Positions 4,817-5,349 of a DNA stretch of 5,349 nucleotides are shown piece after piece. The position numbers and the translations under genes are program-made. How positions within the stretch are numbered: the stretch's first letter is position 1; every line of letters starts with the position of its first letter. The stretch spans positions 1 through 5,349 of the forward strand of contig JBFMBE010000208.1 of NCBI GenBank assembly GCA_040755275.1, in the 5' to 3' direction. The notes beneath the pieces are model-generated. The model did no database searches, had not been told where the DNA came from, and saw only the letters and a program-made list of their open reading frames with translations. The DNA is from Desulfatirhabdium sp040755275 (lineage in GTDB: Bacteria > Desulfobacterota > Desulfobacteria > Desulfobacterales > Desulfatirhabdiaceae).

Positions 4817-5349
4817 CTACTTCGCCAGAAAGGCGTTGACCTTTTCCGTCAGGTTCTCCCGGTCGCAAAAGAAGGCGAAATGGCCGCAGGCGCCGTTCAG
4901 ATCTGCGGTTTGCGCCCCGATCAGACGGGCAAAGCCTTGGGCTTCTTCCCTGCCGGCAACCTGATCCTGGGCGGAAGTAATCACCAGACATCGGGTTCGA
5001 ACCGCAGCAGCAGCCTTCTGACGGTCGCCGCCGAATGGTTTGGTGATGTCATGGTCCATGATGGCCATGACTTGGTAGGCCCAATTGTCCGCGTTGTATC
5101 GAGATAGCTTGGCCTGTGAATCCGCCAGAAAGGCCGGAAAATCGGCAACGCTCGTGTGGACCGTGCGGTATTCGGGCCCCCAGGCCTGCATGACATGCAG
5201 GGGAGCCAGTACCTTCATGGCGGCCTCGCCTCCCTTGCATTCTCCAACACTTTCCAGAATGCCCAACTGAGCCGACCAGAACAGCAGTTCGTAAGACGTC
5301 AGCCAGGGACTGCCTTCGATGGGAATGGCCACATCCATGAAATCGGGAT
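4817..5349 (-). CDS. Alpha/beta hydrolase, homoserine acetyltransferase (MetX)-like, N-terminus cut by the window
   Basis: The C-terminal 176 residues are visible, and the frame stays open to the right edge. The Met at 5338 is internal: the codons before it read PDF, continuing as PDFMDVAIPIEGSPWLTSY, which resembles the region after the nucleophile elbow in MetX-like proteins. NADNWAYQVMAIMDHD matches the D-x-N-x-Y type segment of that family. The putative catalytic Asp lies in SAQDQVAG (codon 4964-4966) and the catalytic His in CGHFAFFCD (codon 4880-4882). The nucleophile is off-window, so acyltransferase and hydrolase roles cannot be separated. True homoserine O-acetyltransferase is less likely, because the motif around the Asp and His is loose. 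The gene is convergent to dctP and may belong to a different transcription unit entering from the right. Confidence 0.85.
   Translation of the reverse strand, partial: PDFMDVAIPIEGSPWLTSYELLFWSAQLGILESVGECKGGEAAMKVLAPLHVMQAWGPEYRTVHTSVADFPAFLADSQAKLSRYNADNWAYQVMAIMDHDITKPFGGDRQKAAAAVRTRCLVITSAQDQVAGREEAQGFARLIGAQTADLNGACGHFAFFCDRENLTEKVNAFLAK

Noticed and set aside
4803..4820. Terminator for the hydrolase gene
   Set aside because: The 7-bp stem is perfect but overlaps the stop codon and is not followed by a T-run on either strand.
4182..4991. Minus-strand open frame of 269 codons over the end of dctP and the start of the hydrolase region
   Set aside because: It overlaps two well-supported genes in other frames and the repeat half-site, and its composition (Arg, Gly, Ser rich) shows no domain.

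Overview
The window (5349 bases, interrupted by a 10-N gap at 1780-1789) looks like a bacterial chromosome from a Gram-negative anaerobe that uses organic acids. It carries an acyl-CoA synthetase, a FadR-type GntR regulator, a DUF3237 protein and the periplasmic receptor of a TRAP transporter. A short intergenic palindrome with half-site GACTTTTTGCGRGGCCATC recurs five times. From memory this word resembles repeats scattered through Desulfobacterales genomes, so a sulfate-reducing desulfobacterium is my best guess. That is inference, not proof.

Layout: bases 1-128 hold a terminator-like hairpin and one copy of an 81-bp repeat. Bases 129-1619 (minus) are a complete AMP-forming acyl-CoA ligase. 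Bases 1620-2011 are the divergent control region, with a second inverted copy of the 81-bp repeat, a perfect 21-bp hairpin, the gap, a G8/C17 homopolymer zone, another repeat half-site and a good sigma-70-like promoter. Then, on the plus strand, come the FadR-type regulator (2012-2740) and a DUF3237 protein (2767-3252), which is probably co-transcribed with it. A 182-bp spacer separates these from a DctP-type TRAP solute receptor (3435-4460). A 356-bp non-coding convergent spacer with another repeat half-site follows, and finally the C-terminal part of a MetX-like alpha/beta hydrolase on the minus strand (4817 to beyond the right edge).

A plausible working model is a small catabolic locus. 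The receptor captures a carboxylate, the ligase activates it to its CoA thioester, and the divergently encoded regulator senses an acid or acyl-CoA. The substrate cannot be read from the sequence. No DctQ/DctM membrane subunits lie in the window, so the receptor is an orphan here. The hydrolase points the other way and may be unrelated. The genes belong to known families; the most unusual part is the non-coding architecture around the ligase, chiefly the inverted 81-bp repeats and the REP-like half-sites.
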